Assembly (NCBI GenBank): GCA_949752745.1
Contig: OX457031.1
Span: 18,968,199 to 19,032,198 of the forward strand
Reading direction: 5' to 3'
DNA from: Protula sp. h YS-2021
Lineage: Eukaryota > Annelida > Polychaeta > Sabellida > Serpulidae
Length of the DNA: 64,000 bases
Every line of letters begins with the position of its first letter. Within the stretch, counting starts at the first letter, position 1. Below are positions 12,001 through 22,132 of the stretch, piece by piece. Both the position numbers and the translations under genes were made by a program. The notes beneath the pieces are model-generated. The model ran no database searches. It saw nothing but the letters and a program-made list of their open reading frames with translations, and had not been told where the DNA came from.

Positions 12001-12900
12001 TGAGGCAGGATATATTTTAGAGGTAGATCTCATATACCCGGATGAAATTCATGATCAGCACAGTGACTACCCAGTAGCTGCTGAGAAGAAAGCTGTTTGA
12101 ATCAGTGAATTGTCTGAATACAGTTAGAACTGAGAAAGCAGTTGGGGTTGAATTGTAAACATACGAAAAAGTTGATATCCAATCTCAGTGACAAGGAAAA
12201 GTATGTGGTACATTATGGAAATTTGAAGCAATAGCATCTCTTTGATTGAAAGTGACAAAGGTACATCACGCCATTATGTTCCATCCGAGTAAATGCCTAG
12301 CAAAATACATAGATGTCAATACAGAGAAGATAAAAATAGCAAAAACACCACTCGAAAAGACATTTACAAATTGATTAACAATGCTATGGAAAACCATGGA
12401 TAATGTGAGGAAACGAACCAATGTAGAATTGATTCACAATGAGAAACGTTTCAAAAAGGTAGTAGCTAAGCCTAAGTTTCGCAAATTCAACATTTTCAAA
12501 GAGAATTTGACAGCAGTACCCTGCCTCAAATCAGAACTGATTTTGAACAAGCCCATTCAGATTGGGTTTACTATTCTGGAGCTCACCAAAACTCTCGCGT
12601 ATGATTATCACTACAATTACACGAAGAAGAGGTATCCAGAGGCAAAAGTGCTGTTCAGTGACACAGACAGTTTGTGCTATGGCATACCAACCAGAGACAT
12701 TTACAAAGATATGCATCGGGATAGTCACTTTTTTTGGTACAAGTGATTAACAAAAGGATCATTTCCTGCCTTCCACTGATAACAAGAAAGTGTTGGGCAA
12801 AATGAAAGATGAAACTGCAAGAGTACCCACTGCAGAGTTTGTAGGACTTCGACCTAAGATGTTTGAAACATATTTGAAGGAACATCCTTGTAACCACCAA
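9097..12900 (+). pseudogene. Protein-primed-type family B DNA polymerase, broken (copy A)
   Basis: Remnant of a Polinton-like PolB, split by many frameshifts and stops. In order: a start ATG at 9,097 shared with copy B; an N-terminal Cys/His cluster (CTWC...H...C, near 9,120-9,190); a second zinc cluster near 10,735; an exonuclease I-like YADFECC at about 10,890; an endonuclease VII-like VRDHDHISGKYRG near 11,175; a YDSH-type exonuclease II region near 11,310 (decayed to CDSH); the pre-palm phrase APDLAWNAML at about 11,825; polymerase motif C FSDTDSL near 12,655; and a C-terminal VLGKMKDE and EFVGLRPKM near 12,795-12,862. Palm motif A (DANNLYG in copy B) is deleted here near 11,950. The family replicates linear DNA from a protein primer; this copy cannot be active. 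Confidence 0.85.
9375..10030. other. Insertion in polymerase element A, origin unknown
   Basis: Copy B runs straight from the linker after the N-terminal zinc cluster to the 'gtgggtaaaggtag' phrase, while copy A has about 650 extra bases here. They hold several variants of 'gttgaattcaac', one 9-bp-arm palindrome at 9,483-9,502, a repeated 'cttttcccaaaaca' phrase (near 9,880 and 10,005), and an 82-codon open frame at 9,541-9,789 with no recognised domain. A short mobile insertion is plausible; loss from copy B is the alternative. Confidence 0.4.
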
Positions 12901-13854
12901 ACAATAAAACATTCTCCATGTTGTCTGGTCGCATTTCTTGTAGCGAGTCAGATCCATTCGAACATTTCCTATTTTGCATGTCCTCCAAGACTTACTTTGT
13001 TTCTTTTCTGACATGTTTAACTTTTTAAGTTTTTAAACAGTGTTTAAAAGGTTTCATATCTTGCAACAACAAAAAACTGTTAACTTGATGTATTTTCAGT
13101 TTCCTCTCCTTTACATAAAATTCTTATAGCAGTTATGGCGCATCCAATGTCTTTCACCGAGTGTGATAAAATTGAAGCCTTTATTAAGCTTAAAATACTG
13201 TTGAAAATTTATACAGCGTTCACTGTATAGGTTCAATAATTTTTATACTAAGATCTTCTGACACTTATAACTGAAATCTTGCTGAACACTATGGTGAAAA
13301 AATGGTTAAAATCAGTCTAGTTATTAAGAAGTTATGAGCAGTTAAAGTTACCACATCTGTCATATATACTAATAAAACTAATTAGAATTTGCGGTTAATT
13401 GAAAATATGTGTTCAAATGAATGAGTGGTCTAGAGATCAGAAAAAAGTTTGTGTCTTCGGTAGGAGAACAAAAATACACATTTTTCTAATGCAAGAAAGA
13501 TCAGCTACTAAAAAACCTCAATCTTTTTTAGGACCACCAACTCGCAAAATATTGACTGCTGATGTATAGATTGTAATGAATGTATTGTCAAGAAGCTCAA
13601 AACAGATTTTTAGCAGCTGAGGTCCAGAAAGCATTCGAAGTTCAACGAAATGCCATAAGTAAATTATAATGCATTTTTTAAACAGCAAAGCTCAATGCTG
13701 AGTTGCATTTCAATGTACTTGATGTTTAACGCAGCACCACAAGTGAATTAGAATGCAAACCTAGGGGTGAAAAGGTAAAAAAAAAAAAAACAGAAAAATG
13801 CTAAGTATGGCTGAAACAAAAAATATGCTAAAATCAGAAATTTCCACCTGGGGG

Positions 13855-13985
13855 TGGGGGAGTTCATTCGGTCCATCAGGTGGGAGTTCGGTCGCTCCAC
13901 CAAGGTAGGGGGAGAGGCAGGTCGAGCGTCCAGAGATGTCGTCTTATACCTACTCAGGGAGGCACTTACGTACTAACTGGCTACC
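13855..13985 (-). repeat. Right terminal inverted repeat, element copy A
   Basis: On the minus strand it starts 'ggtagccagttagtacg', then 'gtaggtataagacgac', then a 'ggtggagcgac' box and a C-rich tract, mirroring 8,856-8,985. Confidence 0.7.
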
Positions 13986-14034
13986 ATGACTTTTCCAAAA
14001 GACCCCTAAACGTGGAGTACTAATTCTTGATATT

Positions 14035-15178
14035 AATCAAATAGATAAATTATTGAGCCAAAAATTTAGATTTTGCTACCATTCTTAATGTTTGCAATTG
14101 AATCTTTGATCTCTTAAAATCAATTTTAGATATCATTAAAACATTTTTATATTAATAAATATTTTTTGATGTCTCTAAATATTTACAGATATCAAGAACT
14201 TTTTTTTTACAGGTAACAAAAATTAATTTTCGATATAAAAGTGAATTTTTGAGATTAAAAATTAATTGTTACTGTAAAAAAAATAATTTTCGAAATCAAA
14301 ATTAATGTCTTATATCAATGATTGCCTATAAATGTGAAAATGCATTTCAAACCCAACTTTATTATATAAGATTGTGTAAGATGTTATTTTTAATGGTAGT
14401 GCAAATCAGTGTATCATTTAGTTGGCCTGAACATTTTCTTGTACTCGTTTAATAAAATTTTAGATATAAAACATTCTTTTCTTTTAATGTCACTTATTTA
14501 CACTTGACAAGCCTTTGGCTTGCAAGAGTTACATGAATTTGTGCGAGCAAAATTCGTCCTTTTTTTTCTTCTTCTTGACAGTTTTTCCGATTTTTTGTGT
14601 CTTCTTCTTCTCTGACACTATGGGCCCTACGACCATCAAACTTGGGACTTATGAAGAGCTTGATCTGAACATGTGCATGTCACTTTTTATTTTCGTCTTT
14701 GATTTCGTTTTCTTTGTTAAAACGCCGTGTAAAAAGAGTGTATTTTTGGCAAGTAAATGCGTAGCATTTAATGCACAACACAGAACACTGTTGCTGAGCT
14801 TTGTGCGAGCTCGCACTGCGCAAATAGCTAACACTGCCTGGTCAGTCAATAAAACCTTAAGTCAACAAAAGCCAAACACCGCTCGGCTTATAAGACGTAT
14901 TCAAGCTGTGTTGTTTGCAATATATTATTCAAGAAATAACCCACTGAAGGAAGTATTTTTGCGTTTTAATTTTTGTCAAGTGTTTAACATTTCGCCAGCG
15001 GAATGAGCTTCTAGTTTTACTTTTCTTTACTCTAATGACAAATTTCAGATATCTCATATTGATTTTTATATTTTAAATTGATGATAGATATAAAACACAA
15101 ACTCCAATTTCTGATATCTTGAATTCAATTTTAGATCTCTACAATTGGAGCTCAAGTATCTCTAAGCAATAACTGATG
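14035..15178. repeat. AT-rich block with 'gatatcttgaattcaatttt' type arms
   Basis: Both flanks (14,035-14,300 and 15,040-15,178) carry many variants of 'ttttagatatca' and 'tgatatcttgaattc' in mixed orientation, which looks like another inverted-arm element. The centre has a 163-codon open frame on the plus strand (14,515-15,006) with a Phe-rich start. I recognise no domain in it, and its composition does not argue for a gene. Confidence 0.35.
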
Positions 15179-15188
15179 TCTGAAATTC

Positions 15189-16410
15189 GGGTCTAGGCGG
15201 TCTCCCCCCTACGGCGGTCCCCCCCCCCGGCGGACTCCCCCCTACCAACTCCCTCCTGGCGATCTGCCCCCGTAGGCTGACTCCCCCCGTCCTTCTCCCC
15301 CCACCCCTCCATGGCAGATTTTTTTAGTTAGTAAAACTTAAATCAGCAAAAATTGTACATTTCATTCCTTTTTTAATTTTCAATCTCACCTGTCATCTAC
15401 TTTTACATAATTATCACTAGGAAATTAATCTGCTTTAAAATCCAATTATGAAATTACAATCAAACACTTACTGTAAACTGATCTTTCAAATGGGATCACG
15501 AAATTTAATTTACAGATCACCAGCTTTACTGTGTCACCACCTTACAGTTTTAAGTTATACGCGATGCCACGTAAGAAATCCATTACATGGCGATTAGCGC
15601 TCATGTGCTCATTTGTATGTTTAACAATCTCGTCATTTAGCACTTGAATTTTGGCTTTGCAATGACCAGCCAAATCTCGCTTTCCTTGACCCCTTCTTTT
15701 TCTCCGGACGCAAATCTGATATCCATAAATAAACCAAACTACTCCAGAAAACACCATTACCCGTAGCCTACTCTGGCGGCGATGGCTACGAAACAATTGC
15801 AATTTTTGTGCATGCAATGAGCATAACACTAGATCCGACGTTGCATTGATTCGGTCAAAAATTCAATATATCAACCACTTAATTGAACAGATAAAAGAAA
15901 CATCAATAACCCTTTGGTGCCATGCAATGAGTATAACACTAGATTCGACGTTTCATTGATTCAGTCAAAAATGCAATATATCAATCACTTAATTGAACAG
16001 ATTAAAGAAACACAAATAACCCTTTGGTGCCATGCAATCAACACAACAGTAGATCAGACATTTCATTAATTCGAAAACTCAATACATCAATCACTTAATT
16101 ACATAGATTAAAAACATCAATAACCCTTTGGTCTTCAAACGTCAATAAGGAAAGCAAGTTTGAGAGGGGAGAAGAGAAAAAAGGAGTGAAATGTACAAGT
16201 TTTGTTGATGTAAGTTTTAAAAAAATCTGCCGAGGGGAGAAGAAAAAAGGGAGAGAAATGTACAAGTTTTGCTGATGTAACTTTTAAAAAATTTGCCGTT
16301 GGGGGGGGGGGGGAGAAGGACAGGGGGAGACCGCCTAGGGGCGGGGGGAGAGTGCCAGGGGGGAACCGCGGGGGGGGGGGGAAGCGCCAGGGGGGGAGAC
16401 CGCCTGTTCC
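15189..16410. mobile_element. Foldback-like element with G/C-rich tandem arms and 10-bp target duplication
   Basis: The left arm (15,189-15,330) has units resembling 'ggcggtctcccccct', then 'ggcagattttttt' and 'gtacatttc'. The right arm (about 16,165-16,410) reads the same series in reverse complement, including 'gggagaccgcc' and two copies of the 'gtacaagttttg' phrase. The decamer 'tctgaaattc' flanks both ends (15,179-15,188 and 16,411-16,420), giving a clean target duplication. A 9-11 bp duplication with long complex arms fits foldback or Mutator-like elements. The interior contains a 110-bp tandem repeat and no recognisable transposase. Confidence 0.8.
15811..16135 (+). repeat. 110-bp tandem repeat, 3 units
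   Basis: Units start 'catgcaatgagtataacac' at 15,811, 15,921 and 16,031 and end 'taaccctttggtgc'. The third unit is more divergent and incomplete. It is internal to the foldback-like element. Confidence 0.9.
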
Positions 16411-16577
16411 TCTGAAATTCTGTCATAGATGTGACAACGGTATTCCATAGTTAATAGCTATGCTCAGACAATGGTAAAACAATCGAAAAGAGCCTCAAGT
16501 ACAGAAATAAGTGAAACTACCCAATTTAACGATGAACCAATTTTTCTACAACAAAAAATAAGCTTCATCAATCTTTC

Positions 16578-17027
16578 CTGGAATAATGACGCCAAATGAT
16601 GACCCTTTGAATCGCACGCATGCGCAGTTTCTAATCTTCAGTTTCCGTTTCATTATTATAAGTACCGATGTCGGGCGAATCTGTTTGTGCTGTTCTGTCA
16701 AAACAACAGTCACAGCATGTTTACTCAATCATATGTAATGACATTATAAAATGCTTCGTCCAAATGTTAAATATAAATTTGCGCTGCATTATAAATGATT
16801 TTTTAGAAAATTGCCTTTTAAGATAAGAAAAGCATATGAATCCGATATATGTAAGATATCACGAGATCACAGCCGAATGTTATCCCAAGTGTAGCCTGAA
16901 AATCATGTATTGACAGTTGTATTTAAGTATATTTGCAGGCTCTACCTGTTGGGCACTGCCATTGTGGCAACAGCAGGATCACCCACTTTTGTGAAAGGTG
17001 AATGTCCCTACTTGGATTATAGGCAAC
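16578..17027 (-). pseudogene. Two decayed SLC23-like exons
   Basis: The block 17,027-16,946 matches exon 4 of the intact gene: it starts after 'tttcag' with LPIIQ and ends in PQWQCPT before a GT donor. It is 82 bp against 86 in the intact exon, so it is frameshifted. The block 16,694-16,578 matches exon 5: it retains the 'aactgcgcatgcgtg' core, but is 117 bp against 134 and its donor reads GA instead of GT. The order and strand agree with a tandem SLC23 paralogue that lay downstream. No other exons of it were found, so it is a relic of a partial or eroded duplicate. Confidence 0.75.
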
Positions 17028-18508
17028 CTGAAAGAAAACAAACATTGCTGTAAACTACTGCAATATATTATATTATGCATAGTGTATTATTTTGCTGTCA
17101 AAGACATGGCTCAGTATTGCAGTACAAAATAATTCTTGTGCAAATATGAATGTTGTTTCATATACGAAGTTTCTATTTGTTCTTGTCTGTTTTTCTGTTC
17201 GATGCAACCAATATAAATTTGAAAAAGCTTTCACCAAAGTGTTGTGGTTGGTATTCTTAAGACATGTGATTAATATCTTATTTCGCATATGATTTCCTGC
17301 ATAAAGTGTTATGATTTTATATTTCGCTGAATCAAATCTTTGCAGCTAAGCATGAACCTTAAACCAGATATTACTTTAACAAATTCAAGAATACCCAAGA
17401 AAAATTTACTTAATAAGTGGGTGCAGTTTAATATATAAAATGTATAATATAAAATATTTTAAAATCTAGTATCTTGTATCAAATCTACTAAATATCTAAA
17501 TCTTTTTATCTGTTCTTATAGCAACAAAAAATAATACTTTGACAAATCATGTAATGTTGTTAAACCTAAGCCGTAAATATCCTTAATTACGATTAACAGT
17601 TTCATAAAACATTCATATGATGCGTTTTAGTGGGGATGGATTTTCTTGAACGAGTGTCTTGTGTACAATTTCTTGTCGCCTTTATACTTTCGAATGTGTA
17701 ACAGTGATACAGTCTTCGTTAGGCATTCAATGCCACAGCTTTTAGGCAAAAGGACCGTTAGAAACGCTTTCTAATATATCCGTTGCATGATTTCTTTAGT
17801 ATTTTTAACTAATTTAAATATTAAATTTACCACCATATTTTCTGTGTTTACATACTACATCGTTTGCTTCACACATATGTACAAAAAGCACTAAAAGAAA
17901 GAAAAGTATTTAGAACCAAAAAGTCCCTTTTCATTTTTCTTAAAAGAGATCTGACATGGTCACCCTCAATTGGCATTTCTGATTCCTTTTTATGTGCACA
18001 AAATGCGGTTTAATCGTGAAACATGTCAAAACACTTATATTTTTAATTTTTAAGTTGCTACTTTAAAGTGTCTCTAGTATGAAAATGCCAACAATGGTAC
18101 GGGTGCGAACAATATCATATCAGTGTTTCACCATAAGGATTTTAAAACTATGATCCAATTTTACATTTTTAACCTTTTCTTAAAAATTTATACATCTCAC
18201 ACCAAAGCCCAAAGCACCTGGGGTAAAATAATGTGTATAACCAACAGAAGGCATGGCGTATGGTAATCAAAAACCTTGTCGTACGAAGTTTGCGTAAAAC
18301 ATACCACAGTATTTCTTTCTGCGAAAATACAAGTGCCATGCAATTAAACATAAAACACATAACGCTCCAAACATATCCACAGTGGCTATATATTAAAGAC
18401 TTTCATACCACCCTATACTCATCTTTCCCATAAATACGTCCAGTAAATTTTAAAACTGTTTTCTTTAGACGCCCAGACAAACGTTTTATGGCATACGCCA
18501 TTGCTTTT

Positions 18509-18816
18509 CTAAAGCTTAAGACGACTCTCGTTAACTTCCGAGGTCTTCCGTTGTCGTATATTTTCGTTTCGAAGATGGTTATCCAATGACACCACCTGCA
18601 CAATTTCCACCTCATTTTCTTTACTGGAAGAGAAACACTTGTAATTTTTAAATGTGGGACAAATAGGAATGTATTTAGTCCAATTTCGTTTCCTACAATA
18701 CGACATTCCAAATGTTAAGTGGTAGCATCTAAATTCGTCTTTGTTGCCCTCTTCTGAGCCTGGACATGACGAGCTGAGTTGTCGCCACACGTGAATTCCT
18801 CGTTCTTCATCTGTGC
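18509..18816 (-). CDS. SLC23 exon 14 (C-terminus)
   Basis: 308 bp with stop, residues 529-630. [11 protein letters not shown], a Ser/Asp/Glu-rich insert, YHLTFGM, and KYIPICPTF, then a basic cytosolic tail of about 45 residues unlike vertebrate SVCT ends. Nothing recognisable lies between the stop and 17,030 apart from AT-rich sequence. Confidence 0.93.
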
Positions 18817-20719
18817 CTAAATAGAACTTTTTAGATGTCAATATGCAGTTATTTTGGGTTAAAATACGTACATGTTTTAAATGCCAAGTGATACAAATCT
18901 GTTATGAAACATAAAATTTATTCTAAGAGTTACCCATTACAATGATATAGCATCTCATAAACTTGTGATACTTTGAATGCAATGATAGAGCTGCGAGTCG
19001 CCAGTAAACAAAACTTCCTATAAAGTTTTGTTGTAAAAATAAACATTTTAGTTCTCCCCTCGTTTTGCTTAACATAAAAAAGAATTACATTTGCTGCATG
19101 GCAAACAGTGTTTATCTATACATTACCAATGATTCAGTGATTCATTTAAGCTAAATATTTGGTATTTCCACGAGGATATGTGTTTCGTTATCTTGTCTGT
19201 TTTTACTGAGGAGGGGGAAGTTTTCAATACATAAATAAATAAATAATACACATATATAATCAATGGTAAATCCAGGGTGGGGATCAAAGATTGAAACTCC
19301 TTCCTTTTAAAATCCGAAACATAATGAAACTGTTAAACTTCGTGTTTTTACAAATATCGTTTGACAGATAAAATCGCTACTTGGGCTAATTTTTTATGAT
19401 GTGACAAACTCTTGAGGTGCGAATATCCAGGTTTTCGCCCCTTCTGAAATATTCTGTGGCAATATTTAGCTCTTTGCCAAACGTATCAAATAATCTGACG
19501 CCCTCCTCGTACTAACTAGAACCCTTATGCGCCACTGACAAATAGCAAAGCAAACCAGGACAACCAAGGCACCTCGAATCGTGTTATCCAGTGTGAATGC
19601 AAAAATGCCACCCACAAACATCCCTGTGCTAAGCAGTGCTGTTATGATCTGATCTCCCACATTGTTACCTAAATCACAAGGTCATAAACATAGCAGACCA
19701 TAACATGTTTGTCTCTGCACTCTATAGCTTTAATCTTAATGCTAACATATTTAAAGAATTTTGAAGAAATGTTCAGTGTGTTATTATCGTATCGCTGGAA
19801 TTAAAGAAAATATTTAACAGTAGATCCAAATTGATAAAAAATCGCTAATTTCAATCTGACTTCTGATTCAAAAGTCTAACTGAAATAGGCATTTCAAATG
19901 AATGATGTTGCTCCTCCTAATTAGCCCAGGCAACAAACTGCAATGAGCAGACTGTTTCAGACTGTTTCCTAATGATGGAATAATGTCCAAACACACCACG
20001 TGCTCTTTGTATAACATTGAAGATTCATTTTACGAAGTAGTATGTACCTGTCTGGATAACACCTGGATTTGCAGTAATCCATTGAGGCAAAGACAAACCA
20101 AAGAAAAGAGAAAATCCAAATATGAATAGATTTCTGGATGAATTCATGTCTACAAACTGTAGATTTGAGATGCCCACTGCGGCTATCATTCCTGTAACGA
20201 AAGAATATAGGATGACGTATTTAAATGAACAAATATGAACAATCAACACCAAGTAATCATATATTAATGCTGCATATAATAATATAATATACCAAATATA
20301 AAACATAATATAATAATTTATAATAAAGTATAATATATTCATATACTTTAATTCATAACAGGGCCCACTATGTACACGTTAATGCCCTGTTTTATACCAT
20401 AATAAATGAACACGCTTCGTAGATCTGTTATTGTTGAACGACGTTTAGGCAGAATGAAATATGTTCATAGTATTGCTGTTTTACCTTATATAAAGTTACC
20501 TACCAAACATGACCATGAATATTCCACCAATTACAGGCGTCGGTATTGTTACAAACAAAGCTCCAAATTTCCCCAGCATGCCAAATATCATCATAATGAT
20601 TCCTCCACAAAACACAACGCGTGTACTACCTACCTGAATAAACAACATGAGTAGTTAAACTGCTAATATGAATTGAATAATTCATTTTATCAATAAAAGC
20701 TATAAAGTATCACATATTG

Positions 20720-20782
<63 letters not shown>

Positions 20783-22053
20783 GAGGGATGTAAGTACCGT
20801 ATCAAAGAAAATAATGCCCTTCACTGGAAAGTTAGGATCGCAAATTCTTCATGAATGCAGCGGGAAGAGACTCAACAAATAAACAGGACACGCAAGAGCA
20901 CATACTGGGAGTTTTACTGTTATTTGTTGCATAATTTCTCTAATTTGCAACTGGCGCTTTGACAGTTATGATAACTAATGAACACATCGACGTATAGAAT
21001 TAAAATTTTGTTATATTGCTTCTATTCTTTATTTTGTATTAATTATTATAACATATTTCTTATATTTTTATAACAACAAGAGTTGTTTTGCAATATTCTT
21101 TTACTACATTTACATAGCAACAAGAAATATTTGATAATATTTATTACATTTACTTATTATCAATCATTAATTCTAATCAGTATCGTTGTCATTATCGTCA
21201 TCGTTATTATTGTTATTGTTATTATTAATCAAAAATAATAAATAATAATACTACAAAAATGATAAATAATAATAATAAAAACAATAATAATTATTATTAT
21301 GATTATTGAAATTGATAATAATTGTAGCTGTTGTGGAATTTGCTATTGACTTTAGAATAAACAAATGAAATAGATGGAAAAAAAATAAAAAGAAACACTT
21401 TCAGTCAATACCTTTGTAATGCCGATAGCCCCGACATTCTCACTATATGACGTTATGCCCGAACCAGTGCCCCAGCAGCCGGCAAACACACAACCTATGC
21501 CCTGGACCAATATACCTGAAAACATGCAAATTCACTGTGCCTCAGAACGCAAATGGATGTATGAAAATTTTCTGATGCAATAAATTTGCAGTTTTTTACG
21601 CTTATAACCACACAAAACCAGGTATCAGTTTGTTGACTGGTTTATAATTCTGTTATAATATTACTCTTAGCACGATTTTATGACAACTTTAAAACAAAAA
21701 TCCGTGATAGCATCTGTAATATTGGTATTGAGAAATGCAATGTTATATTTTATATTAAAACACTTCTAAATTTAAAATGTGATCAAAATTATAAAAAAAA
21801 TTATTGACTGAGAGTAGTTCAGCGCTTTTATACATAGAATTTGTTCTTCTAAAATCGAAGTTGTATGTTTTCTTCGTTATTTCAATGTTACACAAACCTC
21901 TATTGATAGCGTGCACAGGTGGAGGTGGAGCACCGGAGAGTCTTGCGCATGCGTAATAATCACCAACGCTTTCTATCATACCAGCTATCACTCCAGACAA
22001 CATACCGAGAACTCCAGCCGTGCTGTATGTAGGTGCGCCCCACTGACCTGTTG

Positions 22054-22132
<79 letters not shown>

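Larger units (their letters stand above)
8856..13985 (+). mobile_element. Compact polymerase-encoding element, copy A (5.1 kb)
   Basis: It is bounded by imperfect inverted repeats of about 130 bp that start 'ggtagc'. The left repeat is 8,856-8,985 and the right is 13,855-13,985. Both contain a 'gtaggtataa' box, a 'ctccaccgaggta'-like box and C-rich or G-rich tracts in mirrored order. Between them is one broken family B DNA polymerase gene of the Polinton/adintovirus/bidnavirus type. No integrase, capsid, protease or packaging ATPase reading frame is visible, whereas full Polintons are 15-20 kb. It may be a deletion derivative or a distinct short family. Copy B is the second member. Confidence 0.7.
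1..14030 (+). repeat. Large duplicated block, copy A
   Basis: Long stretches match, in the same order and orientation, the block at 48,868-61,650. Anchors are 8-300 with 48,878-49,200, 415-650 with 50,120-50,410, 2,240-3,680 with 51,030-52,440, 5,940-7,570 with 53,370-55,060, and 8,856-14,020 with 55,335-61,640. Identity by eye is roughly 75-85 percent in the anchors, so the duplication is old. The copies differ by discrete insertions: A alone has the blocks at 650-2,020, 4,985-5,805, 7,565-8,847 and 9,375-10,030. The left end lies outside the window. The right end lies just beyond the polymerase element. Confidence 0.8.

Noticed and set aside
14515..15006. 163-residue plus-strand frame
   Set aside because: No motif, a Phe-run start, and it sits inside an AT-rich repeat; also open on the opposite strand. 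Kept only as a note within the repeat entry.
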